From Chryseobacterium arachidis (GTDB taxonomy: Bacteria > Bacteroidota > Bacteroidia > Flavobacteriales > Weeksellaceae): a DNA stretch of 64,000 nt. Made by a program: the position numbers and the translations under genes. Below are positions 54,846 to 63,192 of the stretch, in pieces (within the stretch, counting starts at the first letter, position 1; each line of letters opens with the position of its first letter). The notes below the pieces were generated by a model. That model was not told where the DNA came from. It ran no database searches and saw only the letters and a list, made by a program, of their open reading frames with translations. Location of the stretch: NCBI RefSeq assembly GCF_900129245.1, contig NZ_FQUT01000017.1, positions 1 to 64,000 of the forward strand, in the 5' to 3' direction.

Positions 54846-55571
54846 TTACTTGGTTCTTTTTATTTGGTTCTTGAGATACTTCTTCATTTTCACTTCAATT
54901 TCAGAACCTTCTGCGAGCATGACAGAGATGGGTTTTTGATGATTTAAATATTCAAAATCATTTCCGTAGACTGTTTGAAAATCTATTTCAAGCTGATGAT
55001 TTTTGACTACATAATACTCCCATTTTGGATGACAGACTTCATATTCTGAAGTTTTATTTTCTTTTTTTGTGAAACCGTAATAATGTTCGGTAATGAATTC
55101 AAATTCTGAATTGCTTTCCATTTTTAAAGGTACATTTTCCGCAGTGATTTCTATAGAATGCCAGGTTTTATCTTTCCAAGAATATTTTATTAACAATTCT
55201 TCGCCTTTTTGATGAATTTTATTTTTCATCGGCATGGTTTTATAATGTTCTTTGTAAACTGAATTGGCAACAAAACTTAAAGACGGTTTTGGAACAATTT
55301 CTTTGATGAAAACTACCCCTCTTTTCCATTCATCTCCTTCTTTTTTCTTTACATAAAATCTTAAATTAACTTCTTCAAAGTTTCTGTGAAAAGGAATGGA
55401 AAGTCCGAGTAATTTGGTATTTAAAAACATAAATCCGACTAAACTTACATAACATTTTCCTTGATAGAAGTCCAGTTCTGTACCTTTTGGAAGGTATTTT
55501 TCTAAGATTTTAGGATTGATTTCGTAATTGATGATGGCTAATTTTCGCCATTCGGCTTTTAGGAATTTCAT
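54846..55571 (-). CDS. DUF2071 (YqjF-like) protein
   Basis: 241 aa. Family hallmarks: FLKAEWRKLAIINYEINPKILEKYLPKGTELD at the N-terminus, FRFYVKKKEGDEWKRGVVFIKEIVPK-type middle and FITEHYYGFTKKENKTSEYEVCHPKWEYY. DUF2071 proteins are acetoacetate-decarboxylase-like in fold; no activity is known for this branch. No signal peptide. It shares the strand and neighbourhood with the TIGR01777 and SRPBCC genes, with which such proteins often cluster. Confidence 0.87.
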   Translation of the reverse strand: MKFLKAEWRKLAIINYEINPKILEKYLPKGTELDFYQGKCYVSLVGFMFLNTKLLGLSIPFHRNFEEVNLRFYVKKKEGDEWKRGVVFIKEIVPKPSLSFVANSVYKEHYKTMPMKNKIHQKGEELLIKYSWKDKTWHSIEITAENVPLKMESNSEFEFITEHYYGFTKKENKTSEYEVCHPKWEYYVVKNHQLEIDFQTVYGNDFEYLNHQKPISVMLAEGSEIEVKMKKYLKNQIKRTK

Positions 55572-55612
55572 TGTTTTGGTTGTTTGTTGTTAGTTGATGG
55601 GTTTTGTTTTTA

Positions 55613-55656
55613 ATAGGATTTCATCCTATCCTTGTTTAAATCGTCCCTTTGGGACT
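55613..55656. repeat. Paired-hairpin repeat, second family, copy 1
   Basis: ATAGGAT-TTC-ATCCTAT followed by GTCCC-TTT-GGGAC. It overlaps the last seven codons of the SRPBCC gene, giving that protein the tail SPKGTI. Confidence 0.78.
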
Positions 55657-56109
55657 CATGATTGATTCTGCGGTTTCTTTAATTAATTTGTTTCGTTCTA
55701 AGAGGAATTTTTTCATATAATTTTTAAGATAGATTGTGTTGAAGATTTTTCCGATCATTCCGAAAGGTGATTCGAATTCAAGAATATCTGTTATGATTGT
55801 GTTTTTACCTTCCTGTCTGAAAATATGCTGATGTTTCATCGATTTAAAAACGCCTTTCTGCATAACATCGGTGAAATGATAAGGTTTATTCATAATGATA
55901 ATTTTCGTGGTTAATGTTTGATAGACGCCTAGATGTTTTGCTCTCCAAGTGACGGATTTTCCTTCTTCAATGAGTCCGGAAGTTCTTCCTGCGATTGCCT
56001 TTTCGTTCGTTTTAGAAGTTGATTTCTGATGCAAATCGATGTCTCTTGATAAATCGAAAACGACCTGGATATCCGCTTTGATGGTTGTGTTTAAAATTAT
56101 TTTTGACAT
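55636..56109 (-). CDS. SRPBCC-family protein
   Basis: 157 aa. START/SRPBCC fold: N-terminal LNTTIKADIQVVFDLSRDIDLH, middle VTWRAKHLGVYQTLTTKIIIM, TDVMQKGVFKSMKHQHIFRQ, and a final helix (LLERNKLIKETAESIM). Similar proteins bind hydrophobic ligands. The last residues (SPKGTI) come from the paired-hairpin repeat that overlaps the 3' end, so the natural end may have been altered. It is part of the minus-strand block. Confidence 0.87.
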   Translation of the reverse strand: MSKIILNTTIKADIQVVFDLSRDIDLHQKSTSKTNEKAIAGRTSGLIEEGKSVTWRAKHLGVYQTLTTKIIIMNKPYHFTDVMQKGVFKSMKHQHIFRQEGKNTIITDILEFESPFGMIGKIFNTIYLKNYMKKFLLERNKLIKETAESIMSPKGTI

Positions 56110-56219
56110 CAGTTGGTTTTATAGTTGACGGTTTTTGGTTGTTAGTTGATCTTGATTTATTGTTGGTGATTTGTTATTGATGTGTTGTTGATGTTGTCGA
56201 TGTTGTTGTGTTGTCGGCG

Positions 56220-56264
56220 ATAGGATTTCATCCTATCCTTTAGAAGGTCGTCCCTTCGGGACTC
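56220..56264. repeat. Paired-hairpin repeat, second family, copy 2
   Basis: ATAGGAT-TTC-ATCCTAT followed by GTCCC-TTC-GGGAC, 10 bp after the DCC-protein stop. The 110 bp between this repeat and the SRPBCC start are a GTT-rich low-complexity stretch. Confidence 0.78.
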
Positions 56265-56274
56265 TTTGTTGTTT

Positions 56275-57087
56275 TTATTTGTTTAATAAGATTAATGTAA
56301 TTGAAACTGTGGTTCTGAAAATTATCCAGGAAAATGTAGGAAGGAAGTTTAATTTTAATATTTTACATCTTCGAATGTGTTCCAGAAACATAATGAATAC
56401 AACGATTCCAAAATAAATTATTGAAGAAACCGGATTTAGATCTAAAAATAAAGCGGGAATTAAAAGTAATGTTCCGATGAGAGAAACAGTCATCATATTT
56501 CCGAGATAATTCCATGTTTTATCTTTTAAATAAAATTTTAAAAATACAATCTGCCAAACGATTTGTCCGATACAAATTGCAAATTCTCTCCAGAAATTCT
56601 GAGTTAAACCTAATCCTAATTTTGTTGAAAATATACTTAAAGTAGATCCTGAGAAAATCACAACAAAAGCAAGGTAAGCTAATCTGTATTTTAAATTAAA
56701 ATCCGGAATGCAGGCTTCTTCCGTATTATCTTTTTTTGAAGGGATAATCTGTTTTCTGTTGTAAGAAAAGAAAGAATACAGCTTTTTGAAAAACCAGTAC
56801 AAAGGCTGTATTCTGGCTATCTTTTCTAATATCGGAAATGAGTTTCCGATGATTAACAACAAACTATCCAGACCGTAAATCACTTTATTTTTTTCATGAT
56901 CGACTAATGCGATTTCGTTTTTTGCACGATGAAAATCAATCAGGTTTTTATTCCTTAAACTCATATCTGTAAAGGCTTCTCTTCCATTTTCATCCAACAT
57001 TCCCGATTTAATGAAACCTTTAGAATAGATGTTACACATCGGGCATTCGTTATCATAGATTAAGGTATGCTTTTTAAGTGTTTTCAT
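56275..57087 (-). CDS. DCC-type (DUF393) thiol-disulfide oxidoreductase-like membrane protein
   Basis: 270 aa. The N-terminal DCC domain (residues 8-135) has LIYDNECPMCNIYSKGFIK, with the CxxC of the family. The C-terminal half is membrane-embedded, with about four TM helices (AYLAFVVIFSGSTLSIF; ICIGQIVWQIVFLKFYL; MMTVSLIGTLLLIPALF; IIYFGIVVFIMFLEHI). The DCC-plus-TM fusion is unusual for a plain DCC protein. It overlaps the 143-aa membrane protein gene upstream by 14 bp. Confidence 0.85.
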   Translation of the reverse strand: MKTLKKHTLIYDNECPMCNIYSKGFIKSGMLDENGREAFTDMSLRNKNLIDFHRAKNEIALVDHEKNKVIYGLDSLLLIIGNSFPILEKIARIQPLYWFFKKLYSFFSYNRKQIIPSKKDNTEEACIPDFNLKYRLAYLAFVVIFSGSTLSIFSTKLGLGLTQNFWREFAICIGQIVWQIVFLKFYLKDKTWNYLGNMMTVSLIGTLLLIPALFLDLNPVSSIIYFGIVVFIMFLEHIRRCKILKLNFLPTFSWIIFRTTVSITLILLNK

Positions 57088-57505
57088 GATTAAGATGTTT
57101 AGAATGAGTGTTTTTTAAATCAAAAAAGCTTATCAATAGTGACTGTATCATCAGGATGGGAGAAAGAAAAAGCCATGACATCATCATTAGTTCAAAAATA
57201 TCCTTAATCGTACCGTTATTATCACGGATATCCAATGATATTAGGCAAAGCCACGTTAAAAAACCAATCACCACGTACGTTGAAAGAAAAATATACACTT
57301 TCCTTGAATCGGTCTTCATGTACTTTTTACTATTAAATTTTATTAAATTTAGGGAATACTGAAAAATGGCGATCAGAAAAAACTCAATAATCAATGCCAT
57401 CAATATAAAATCTAGTCCCGTAACCATTACGATGAATAAAGTCACTACAAAAAGTAGAATTAGAGTTTTCTGAATGTTTACGTGGTATTTTAAAAGCGTT
57501 TTCAT
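57074..57505 (-). CDS. Small multi-pass membrane protein
   Basis: 143 aa with about four TM helices (LILLFVVTLFIVMVTGLDFI; LMALIIEFFLIAIFQYSL; YIFLSTYVVIGFLTWLCLI; LMMMSWLFLSPILMIQSLLI). No family recognised. It overlaps the DCC gene by 14 bp and is translationally coupled to it. A GAGGAGG ribosome-binding-like stretch lies upstream near 57533, perhaps too far. Confidence 0.7.
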   Translation of the reverse strand: MKTLLKYHVNIQKTLILLFVVTLFIVMVTGLDFILMALIIEFFLIAIFQYSLNLIKFNSKKYMKTDSRKVYIFLSTYVVIGFLTWLCLISLDIRDNNGTIKDIFELMMMSWLFLSPILMIQSLLISFFDLKNTHSKHLNHENT

Positions 57506-57584
57506 GGTTATTCATTTTTAAAGGTTCAAAAAACCTCCTCTCGTTCTTTTGTTCCGGATCTTAAAGGTGAAATACATCCAGATT

Positions 57585-57989
57585 TTAAATATCAGTGTTT
57601 TCATTTTTAATGATTTTGTCTTTATTCATGGCGTGTTTGCGACCTTTTAAGAACAGTAGTAAATTCAGAAGCATCATTATTCCAAGATAAATAGAGAATC
57701 CGCCAATCTTTTTGCTTAAGGCAACGACTAATCTTTCTACTGTTTCAATCTGAAAAAATTCAATTATACATAAGGCAAAACCAATATTTAAAAGGTAAAA
57801 ACCGATCTTAAAGAGTGAATTGGTTGCCATTGCGATATCTTCTTTCTGATGAAAAATATCGATCATAAAAGTTTTAGAATTCTTAAAAAGAAACTGTGAA
57901 ACAAAAATCGTGAGCATAATGACAATCGGTAAGTAAATCATGTACGCAGAAAAGTTGTAGGTGGCTGTGGTTAAAACTGTTGCATTCAT
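57585..57989 (-). CDS. Small membrane protein, three TM helices
   Basis: 134 aa. TM segments at about residues 17-36, 60-80 and 95-117. FKIGFYLLNIGFALCII resembles LGCYYLINLGYIAINL of the 114-aa neighbour, so the two are probably distant paralogues. It lies 7 bp downstream of that gene and is cotranscribed. No family recognised. Confidence 0.72.
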   Translation of the reverse strand: MNATVLTTATYNFSAYMIYLPIVIMLTIFVSQFLFKNSKTFMIDIFHQKEDIAMATNSLFKIGFYLLNIGFALCIIEFFQIETVERLVVALSKKIGGFSIYLGIMMLLNLLLFLKGRKHAMNKDKIIKNENTDI

Positions 57990-57996
57990 AGTGTTA

Positions 57997-58341
57997 TTAT
58001 TTTATAGTTAATTTTTTTCTTAAAAAGTAAAGGGTAAAAATATTCATGAAGTGTAAAAAACAGAGAATCAAAGTGATGTATCCAATTCTGATGGCTGTGA
58101 CCGACAGCAGCTGTTCCATAGAATTTACCTTATCCCAACTTGCCAGATTAATGGCGATGTAGCCGAGATTTATCAGGTAATAGCATCCTAAAAGTATTCT
58201 GTTGATTGTCAGACAAAGATTGGCATCGTGAATAAGATAATTCAGATAATACTTCCCGGCGTTGTAGCACCTTCTTCCCACATCGATCGTGATATACGAA
58301 CTGATGCAAAGAAAAAGTAGGTATGAAATAATATTGAACAT
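57997..58341 (-). CDS. Small membrane protein, three TM helices
   Basis: 114 aa with three TM segments (residues 2-20, 47-68, 80-106). A GbsR-type operator copy (58358-58375) sits 17 bp upstream of its ATG. It heads a two-gene unit with the 134-aa paralogue. No family recognised. Confidence 0.72.
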   Translation of the reverse strand: MFNIISYLLFLCISSYITIDVGRRCYNAGKYYLNYLIHDANLCLTINRILLGCYYLINLGYIAINLASWDKVNSMEQLLSVTAIRIGYITLILCFLHFMNIFTLYFLRKKLTIK

Positions 58342-58357
58342 TTTATAAATATTATAT

Positions 58358-58375
58358 TTTCAATAATTTTTGAAA
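58358..58375. promoter_or_regulatory. Operator copy TTTCA-N8-TGAAA (site 2)
   Basis: The 18-mer TTTCAATAATTTTTGAAA is identical, base for base, to the copy upstream of the GbsR/MarR gene at 60087-60104. On the minus strand it runs on as TGAAAATATAATA, which is shared with site 3. Confidence 0.6.
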
Positions 58376-58392
58376 CATAGATTCAAAAAAAT

Positions 58393-58758
58393 TTATTCTG
58401 CTATCTTATTTTGTTTCATCGTTTCAATGAGATAAAAACCATAAATCAAATAATAGATATTAAAAAGCATACCTCCAATTCCCATAAAATATGTTGCAAA
58501 TTCCATGTTGGAATCAACTGTTAAAGAAGTTATGCCATATAAAATGAGAAAAAACAGAATAACTCCGAAGAAATAATAGCGGTGAAACTTGCTTGCAACA
58601 AGGGAAATTCTCAGTAGAAAGCCCAGCAAATTTGAAGCTCCAATAAAGAAAAGTGCAATAAAAAATTCTGACCCTTCAGTTAAAACAACCCATACAAGGC
58701 TTACAAAGGTTAATAGAGTCTGAAATATCACTTCTGTTTTTAAAATATTCAGTTTCAT
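58393..58758 (-). CDS. Small membrane protein, four TM helices
   Basis: 121 aa with four TM segments (residues 10-27, 31-50, 60-80, 90-112). It follows an operator copy (58786-58803) 28 bp upstream. No family recognised. It is likely expressed with its neighbours under the GbsR-type regulator. Confidence 0.7.
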   Translation of the reverse strand: MKLNILKTEVIFQTLLTFVSLVWVVLTEGSEFFIALFFIGASNLLGFLLRISLVASKFHRYYFFGVILFFLILYGITSLTVDSNMEFATYFMGIGGMLFNIYYLIYGFYLIETMKQNKIAE

Positions 58759-58785
58759 GTTTCAAAGTTTTTAATATTATTATAT

Positions 58786-58803
58786 TTTCAGTATTTATTG
58801 AAA
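58786..58803. promoter_or_regulatory. Operator copy TTTCA-N8-TGAAA (site 3)
   Basis: TTTCAGTATTTATTGAAA has the same arms and spacing as the copies at 58358-58375 and 60087-60104. It lies 28 bp upstream of the 121-aa gene. Confidence 0.55.
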
Positions 58804-58837
58804 GTTTATTTGAAATAAAAAAGGATTTTGAAGTCCT

Positions 58838-59530
58838 TTAGATTTTATTCTTTTTTCTATAATTAATTATATTTGACACGATATCAAAATTACAAGTCCC
58901 ATCATAAACCGTATCAGATTTTCCTTTGTACTTAAAGATAAAGCTATCAACAGATGTACATCCTCTATCTTTATGAATGTGGCGAATTTTATTTTCTAAG
59001 TTAACAAAATATGCCCATGTCTTTTTATCAATTTTCCGTAAATGATCATCTTTTTTAACAAAATATTCATTTCCCTTATTCAGTATAGTTATTGAATCTT
59101 CATTCAAATGAAAGCACCCACTGGATCTATATTTTAATTGAACTTCTTCATTTTTAATATTTTCAAAGACTAAATTTTTAATTTTTTCATTTAGCCGATC
59201 GGGATTTAAACTTATCCTGTATGTTCTGGAATCATCAACTGTGATATTCGTTTTAATTTGTTTTCCGAAAATACTTTCATAAACAAATGAATACTTCCCT
59301 TCTTTTATACTGTCAATTTTGATGTTTCTTTCTAAACCACCAATTGGAAAATCAGATTTTAATATTTTAAAAATGTTATTGTCCTTATAAATTTCTACCT
59401 TAGATAAATCATGGTAAGACGTATTATATTTATCTAAATTTTCAATGTGAATATCAAAATTTGCGATAACATTTTTCTGACAACCAATCAAAAATATCAA
59501 TGCAAATATTATGGACAAATATTTTCTCAT
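58838..59530 (-). CDS. Lipoprotein of unknown function
   Basis: 230 aa with a lipoprotein signal (LSIIFALIFLIGC, lipobox Cys17). The body is beta-rich and hydrophilic (NFDIHIENLDKYNTSYHDLS; GKSDTVYDGTCNFDIVSN). No family recognised. It starts 3 bp after the GbsR-type gene stop and is cotranscribed with it. Confidence 0.75.
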   Translation of the reverse strand: MRKYLSIIFALIFLIGCQKNVIANFDIHIENLDKYNTSYHDLSKVEIYKDNNIFKILKSDFPIGGLERNIKIDSIKEGKYSFVYESIFGKQIKTNITVDDSRTYRISLNPDRLNEKIKNLVFENIKNEEVQLKYRSSGCFHLNEDSITILNKGNEYFVKKDDHLRKIDKKTWAYFVNLENKIRHIHKDRGCTSVDSFIFKYKGKSDTVYDGTCNFDIVSNIINYRKKNKI

Positions 59531-59533
59531 TAA

Positions 59534-60037
59534 TTATTTCAATAAATTGGTAATCTTACCTACTAACCAATGATCATCACTTTTAATCGCAAGATCCATA
59601 ATATTGTTGATTTTCCCTGTTACAGAACTGAAATCGTTCATCAGCTTAATAAATTCTTGGGCTTCTTCTGAATCTTTATCCTCAATATTTTTAAGCTCAT
59701 CCAGGAAAGAAATAACGGGTTCAATTTCTCTTTTTCTGCGCTCCTTAGTGATTTGCTTGAATAAATACCATACATCTTTTTCCGCTACAAAATATTCTTT
59801 TCTGTCACCTTTTATCAGTTCCTTTTTTACAATTCCCCAATCCATCAATCCTCGAAGATTCATATTCGCATTTCCTCTCGAAATCTCCAGCTGCTCCATC
59901 ACCTCATCGGTAGAAAGGGCTCTGTTGCTTGCCAAAAGCAGAGCATGAACCTGCGCCATTGTACGATTGATTCCCCAATTGGTCGCGAACGTTCCCCAAG
60001 TCTGGATGTATTTTTCTTTAGCTTCTGAAAGTTGCAT
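59534..60037 (-). CDS. GbsR/MarR-family transcriptional regulator
   Basis: 167 aa. GbsR-type winged helix: YIQTWGTFATNWGINRTMAQVHALLL (dimer helix and start of the HTH), then STDEVMEQLEISRGNANMNLRGLMDWGIVKK as the recognition helix. GbsR in Bacillus controls choline-related genes, but this branch is broad and the ligand here is unknown. Three TTTCA-N8-TGAAA copies in front of this gene and of two nearby membrane-protein genes look like its operators. The one upstream (60087-60104) covers the -33 box of its own promoter. Confidence 0.9.
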   Translation of the reverse strand: MQLSEAKEKYIQTWGTFATNWGINRTMAQVHALLLASNRALSTDEVMEQLEISRGNANMNLRGLMDWGIVKKELIKGDRKEYFVAEKDVWYLFKQITKERRKREIEPVISFLDELKNIEDKDSEEAQEFIKLMNDFSSVTGKINNIMDLAIKSDDHWLVGKITNLLK

Positions 60038-60062
60038 TTTATCTTAACTTTAATTTCTGATA

Positions 60063-60092
60063 CAAATGTAATTATAATTTTTGAACTTTCAA
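60063..60092 (-). promoter_or_regulatory. Promoter of the GbsR-type gene, TTG-N19-TACATTTG
   Basis: On the minus strand TACATTTG (60070 to 60063) fits the Bacteroidota -7 box TAnnTTTG, and TTG (60092 to 60090) the -33 box, with a 19-base spacer. The -33 lies inside operator site 1, as expected for autorepression. Confidence 0.6.
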
Positions 60093-60104
60093 TAATTTTT
60101 GAAA
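60087..60104. promoter_or_regulatory. Operator copy TTTCA-N8-TGAAA (site 1)
   Basis: The 18-mer TTTCAATAATTTTTGAAA lies 50 bp upstream of the GbsR-type start codon and overlaps its -33 box. Site 2 is an exact copy. Confidence 0.6.
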
Positions 60105-60127
60105 ATAAAATTTAATAAAATCAATTT

Positions 60128-60160
60128 TTTGTTATTTGTCACATAATAGAAATACATTTG
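60128..60160 (+). promoter_or_regulatory. Promoter of the sensor kinase gene, TTTG-N21-TACATTTG
   Basis: The -7 box TACATTTG (60153-60160) matches TAnnTTTG, and TTTG (60128-60131) lies 21 bases upstream as -33. It is placed 20 bp ahead of the TTG start codon at 60181, which supports that start. Confidence 0.6.
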
Positions 60161-60180
60161 CACTGTTAAAATTATAAACC

Positions 60181-63100
60181 TTGAGAAAAAGTCTGCTTCT
60201 TATACTTTTCTTGTTCCTTCATTCTATTATGAAAGGTCAGGGAACACATCTTCAGGTTTACAATACAGACAACGGATTGCCACAGAACAGTGTAAAAGAT
60301 ATTATAAAAGATAAGTATGGATTTATTTGGCTTACCACTGAAAACGGGATTGTGCGATATGACGGCAGCAGTTTTTTAATCTATAAAAATTTTCCGTTGA
60401 ACAGTCAGCGATTTACCCATTTTTATGGAAATGTTGAAAATGACAGTATTTTTACAACCGGAGAATATGAAAAAAATATTTTGCTGCATGACAAATTTCC
60501 GAAAATCACTCCTATAAAGAACCATTCTACTGTTGTTTACAGAAATAAAAAAAAGTATCTCCTTTCCTGTTCGCATTACAGTTTCGCCTCAACGGGAATC
60601 GGTTTTTTCATGAATGTTGCAAACGGAAGATATTTTTTGCTGGATAATGTATTGATTTATTCGGATTCTCGATCGAAAAGAGAGCAAAGATTAAATATAA
60701 AGCCGCTTTATAAAAATGCTTCCACAATTTTTGCACTCAACGATTTATTGTTTCATGTAGATCCTATAACGAAAAATATTATTACTATAAAAGACGGGAA
60801 AATCATCGGTTTTTTTAAAAATTCTCTGTTATCGGATCATAAAACCAGGATTTTTTGGAGCCAGATCAATCATCAGCTTTTTGCGATGAATCGAGGAACA
60901 ATTTATATCTGTCAATATCAGGATAATCAGTTGAAATTATCAAAACTTATTACTCTACAGGATGTTAAGGACGAAAATTTCATGAGTATTTATTTTGACA
61001 AGAAATACAAAAAGCTATATTTGGGAAGCAGCATTGATGGGTTACGAATCCTGAGTTTTCAGGATTTCACTACTGTAAAACGACCCTCACCCAACCATGA
61101 ATCTGTCTTTTATTCTATTTTACCTTACAGCGATTCTTCCGTCATCACAACATTTGGAGAGGTTTATAGTCATAATGGTCTTTTAGAAAATAAAAATTTT
61201 AAAAATAGTTCTCCCTATTTTTTAGATCGTGAAAAGAATGGAAACATCATATATCTTCATGAAGATCATATTACGGTTTATTCAAAAACATCAGGTACTG
61301 AAAAAATTGTACAGACAAAAAACCTTTTATTAAAAGATTTTTTCATCAGTAATCATCAATATTTTGCGCTTTTTAAAGATATAAAAAACCCTGATGGCCC
61401 CGAGTTCAATGGCGTTTTAGCAATTTATAAAGATCAAACTTTCAACGCTGTAGAGAAAAAGATTTTTTTTAAAAGTGAACCTACCAAATTCATCAGACTG
61501 GATCAGGAATACATATTGGTTGGTACTGTAAAATGTTTATATAAAATATCATTAAAGACGAATAAAATTTACAAACTAACTGGAAATAAGGAATTATCGG
61601 TCAGAAATATAATTAAAACCAAAGATGGAAATATATGGATAACCACCTTAGGACAAGGATTTTATCTATTAAAAAACGACCACATTATAAAGATGCCTTA
61701 TGATTCGGATGGTAATATTTCATCATCGCACACCCTTTTGGAAGATGTTAAAGGATTTTTCTGGATTTCTACCAATAACGGCTTATATAAGGTTTTGGAA
61801 ACAGAACTTCTGAAATATGCACAAAATAAAAAACACAGAATTTATTACTACAGGTTTTCTAAAGATGCAGGTTTTAATACCAATGAATTTAACGGCGGCA
61901 GCAACATCGCAGGAAACCAACTGAAAAACGGAGAATTTGTACTGCCTTCTCTTAATGGTCTTATTTTCTTTGATCCTTTAAAAATCAAAAGTTTCTATCC
62001 TGAAAATTTCTATATAGAAAGGGCGCTGGTCGACAATAAAGAGAAAAATTTTAAAGAAAAAATATACCTCAGCCAGGAATCCAATCGTTTGGACTTGTTT
62101 ATTGATGTTCCTTACTATTCAAATCTTGATAATGTGGTGATAGAAGCCAAACTGAGTGATTTTCCGAACGCAAAATGGGAAAATATAGGGAAAGACAGAA
62201 AATTTTCTGTTTCCAATCTAGGGTATGGCCATCACACTTTTATGGTTAGAATGCTTGTCTCGGATGACGGAAAATTTATCTATAAAAAGATTAAAATCAT
62301 TATTCCACCTTACTTTTATCAAACATTTTGGTTTAAAATATTTCTAACAGGATTATTCTGTCTATTCATTTACTTTCTGGTAAAATGGAGAATAAGCTTT
62401 CTTCAAAAGAAAAATCATGAACTGGAAGAGATTGTAAATTCCAGAACAAAAATTCTGTCTGATACCGTAGAAAAGCTTGAGGTCACCAAAGGAAAACTTC
62501 ACAAAGAAATTGAGCAGCAAAAGAAATTAATTGGAACTATTACGCATGATATCACAACTCCGGTGAAGTTTATTGCGCTTACCGCCAAGGAAATTCTGGA
62601 TCAGGAAAATTTTGATGAAAAACGGGCCGGGAAAATTCTTAATTCCATTTACAAATCTTCGGATCAGCTGTATAATTTTACGATGACTTTAAAAGAATAT
62701 GCAGATATCTACAGCCATCATATTTTGGATAAAACTGAACTTTATTCACTGTTTCAACTGATAGATGAGAAAAAAATTCTTTTTGATGAAATTGCAGAAA
62801 AAAATAATACCCTGATTCAAAATAATGTTGATGAATCTTTGCAATTGTGGATCAGTAAAAATATTTTATCGGCCATTGTACATAATTTGATCGATAATTC
62901 TGTTAAATTCACAAAAAACGGAACAATAACCATTGAAAACTCTATTGAAAAAGAAAATATTATTCTGAAAATTACCGACGCCGGAATCGGAATGGATGAA
63001 AAGAAAATTGAATATTATACAAGACTTCAGGACAATATTGAAAATGAAAAGCTATTATTGCAAAAATATGGTATGGGATTACATCTCGTTCTTCAACTGC

Positions 63101-63192
63101 TGCAAATGATCGGAGGAAAAATTATCTTCACAAAAAACGAACCTCAGGGAACTTCTTTCAAACTGATTTTATCAAATAAAAAAAATGAGTAA
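60181..63192 (+). CDS. Propeller-type sensor histidine kinase
   Basis: 1003 aa, TTG start, supported by the promoter just upstream and a signal peptide that follows at once (SLLLILFLFLHSIMKGQG). A large periplasmic sensor of two-component-regulator propeller repeats begins NGLPQNSVKDIIKDKYGFIW and recurs as TKDGNIWITTLGQGF and VKGFFWISTNNGLY. One TM helix (about 718-738), a coiled coil, then the kinase with phospho-His in TITHDITTPVKFI (about residue 789), N-box VHNLIDNSVKF and G-boxes DAGIGMD and YGMGLHLVLQ. No receiver domain is attached; the partner is the next gene. The propeller type often senses glycans; that is inference here. Confidence 0.93.
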   Translation: MRKSLLLILFLFLHSIMKGQGTHLQVYNTDNGLPQNSVKDIIKDKYGFIWLTTENGIVRYDGSSFLIYKNFPLNSQRFTHFYGNVENDSIFTTGEYEKNILLHDKFPKITPIKNHSTVVYRNKKKYLLSCSHYSFASTGIGFFMNVANGRYFLLDNVLIYSDSRSKREQRLNIKPLYKNASTIFALNDLLFHVDPITKNIITIKDGKIIGFFKNSLLSDHKTRIFWSQINHQLFAMNRGTIYICQYQDNQLKLSKLITLQDVKDENFMSIYFDKKYKKLYLGSSIDGLRILSFQDFTTVKRPSPNHESVFYSILPYSDSSVITTFGEVYSHNGLLENKNFKNSSPYFLDREKNGNIIYLHEDHITVYSKTSGTEKIVQTKNLLLKDFFISNHQYFALFKDIKNPDGPEFNGVLAIYKDQTFNAVEKKIFFKSEPTKFIRLDQEYILVGTVKCLYKISLKTNKIYKLTGNKELSVRNIIKTKDGNIWITTLGQGFYLLKNDHIIKMPYDSDGNISSSHTLLEDVKGFFWISTNNGLYKVLETELLKYAQNKKHRIYYYRFSKDAGFNTNEFNGGSNIAGNQLKNGEFVLPSLNGLIFFDPLKIKSFYPENFYIERALVDNKEKNFKEKIYLSQESNRLDLFIDVPYYSNLDNVVIEAKLSDFPNAKWENIGKDRKFSVSNLGYGHHTFMVRMLVSDDGKFIYKKIKIIIPPYFYQTFWFKIFLTGLFCLFIYFLVKWRISFLQKKNHELEEIVNSRTKILSDTVEKLEVTKGKLHKEIEQQKKLIGTITHDITTPVKFIALTAKEILDQENFDEKRAGKILNSIYKSSDQLYNFTMTLKEYADIYSHHILDKTELYSLFQLIDEKKILFDEIAEKNNTLIQNNVDESLQLWISKNILSAIVHNLIDNSVKFTKNGTITIENSIEKENIILKITDAGIGMDEKKIEYYTRLQDNIENEKLLLQKYGMGLHLVLQLLQMIGGKIIFTKNEPQGTSFKLILSNKKNE

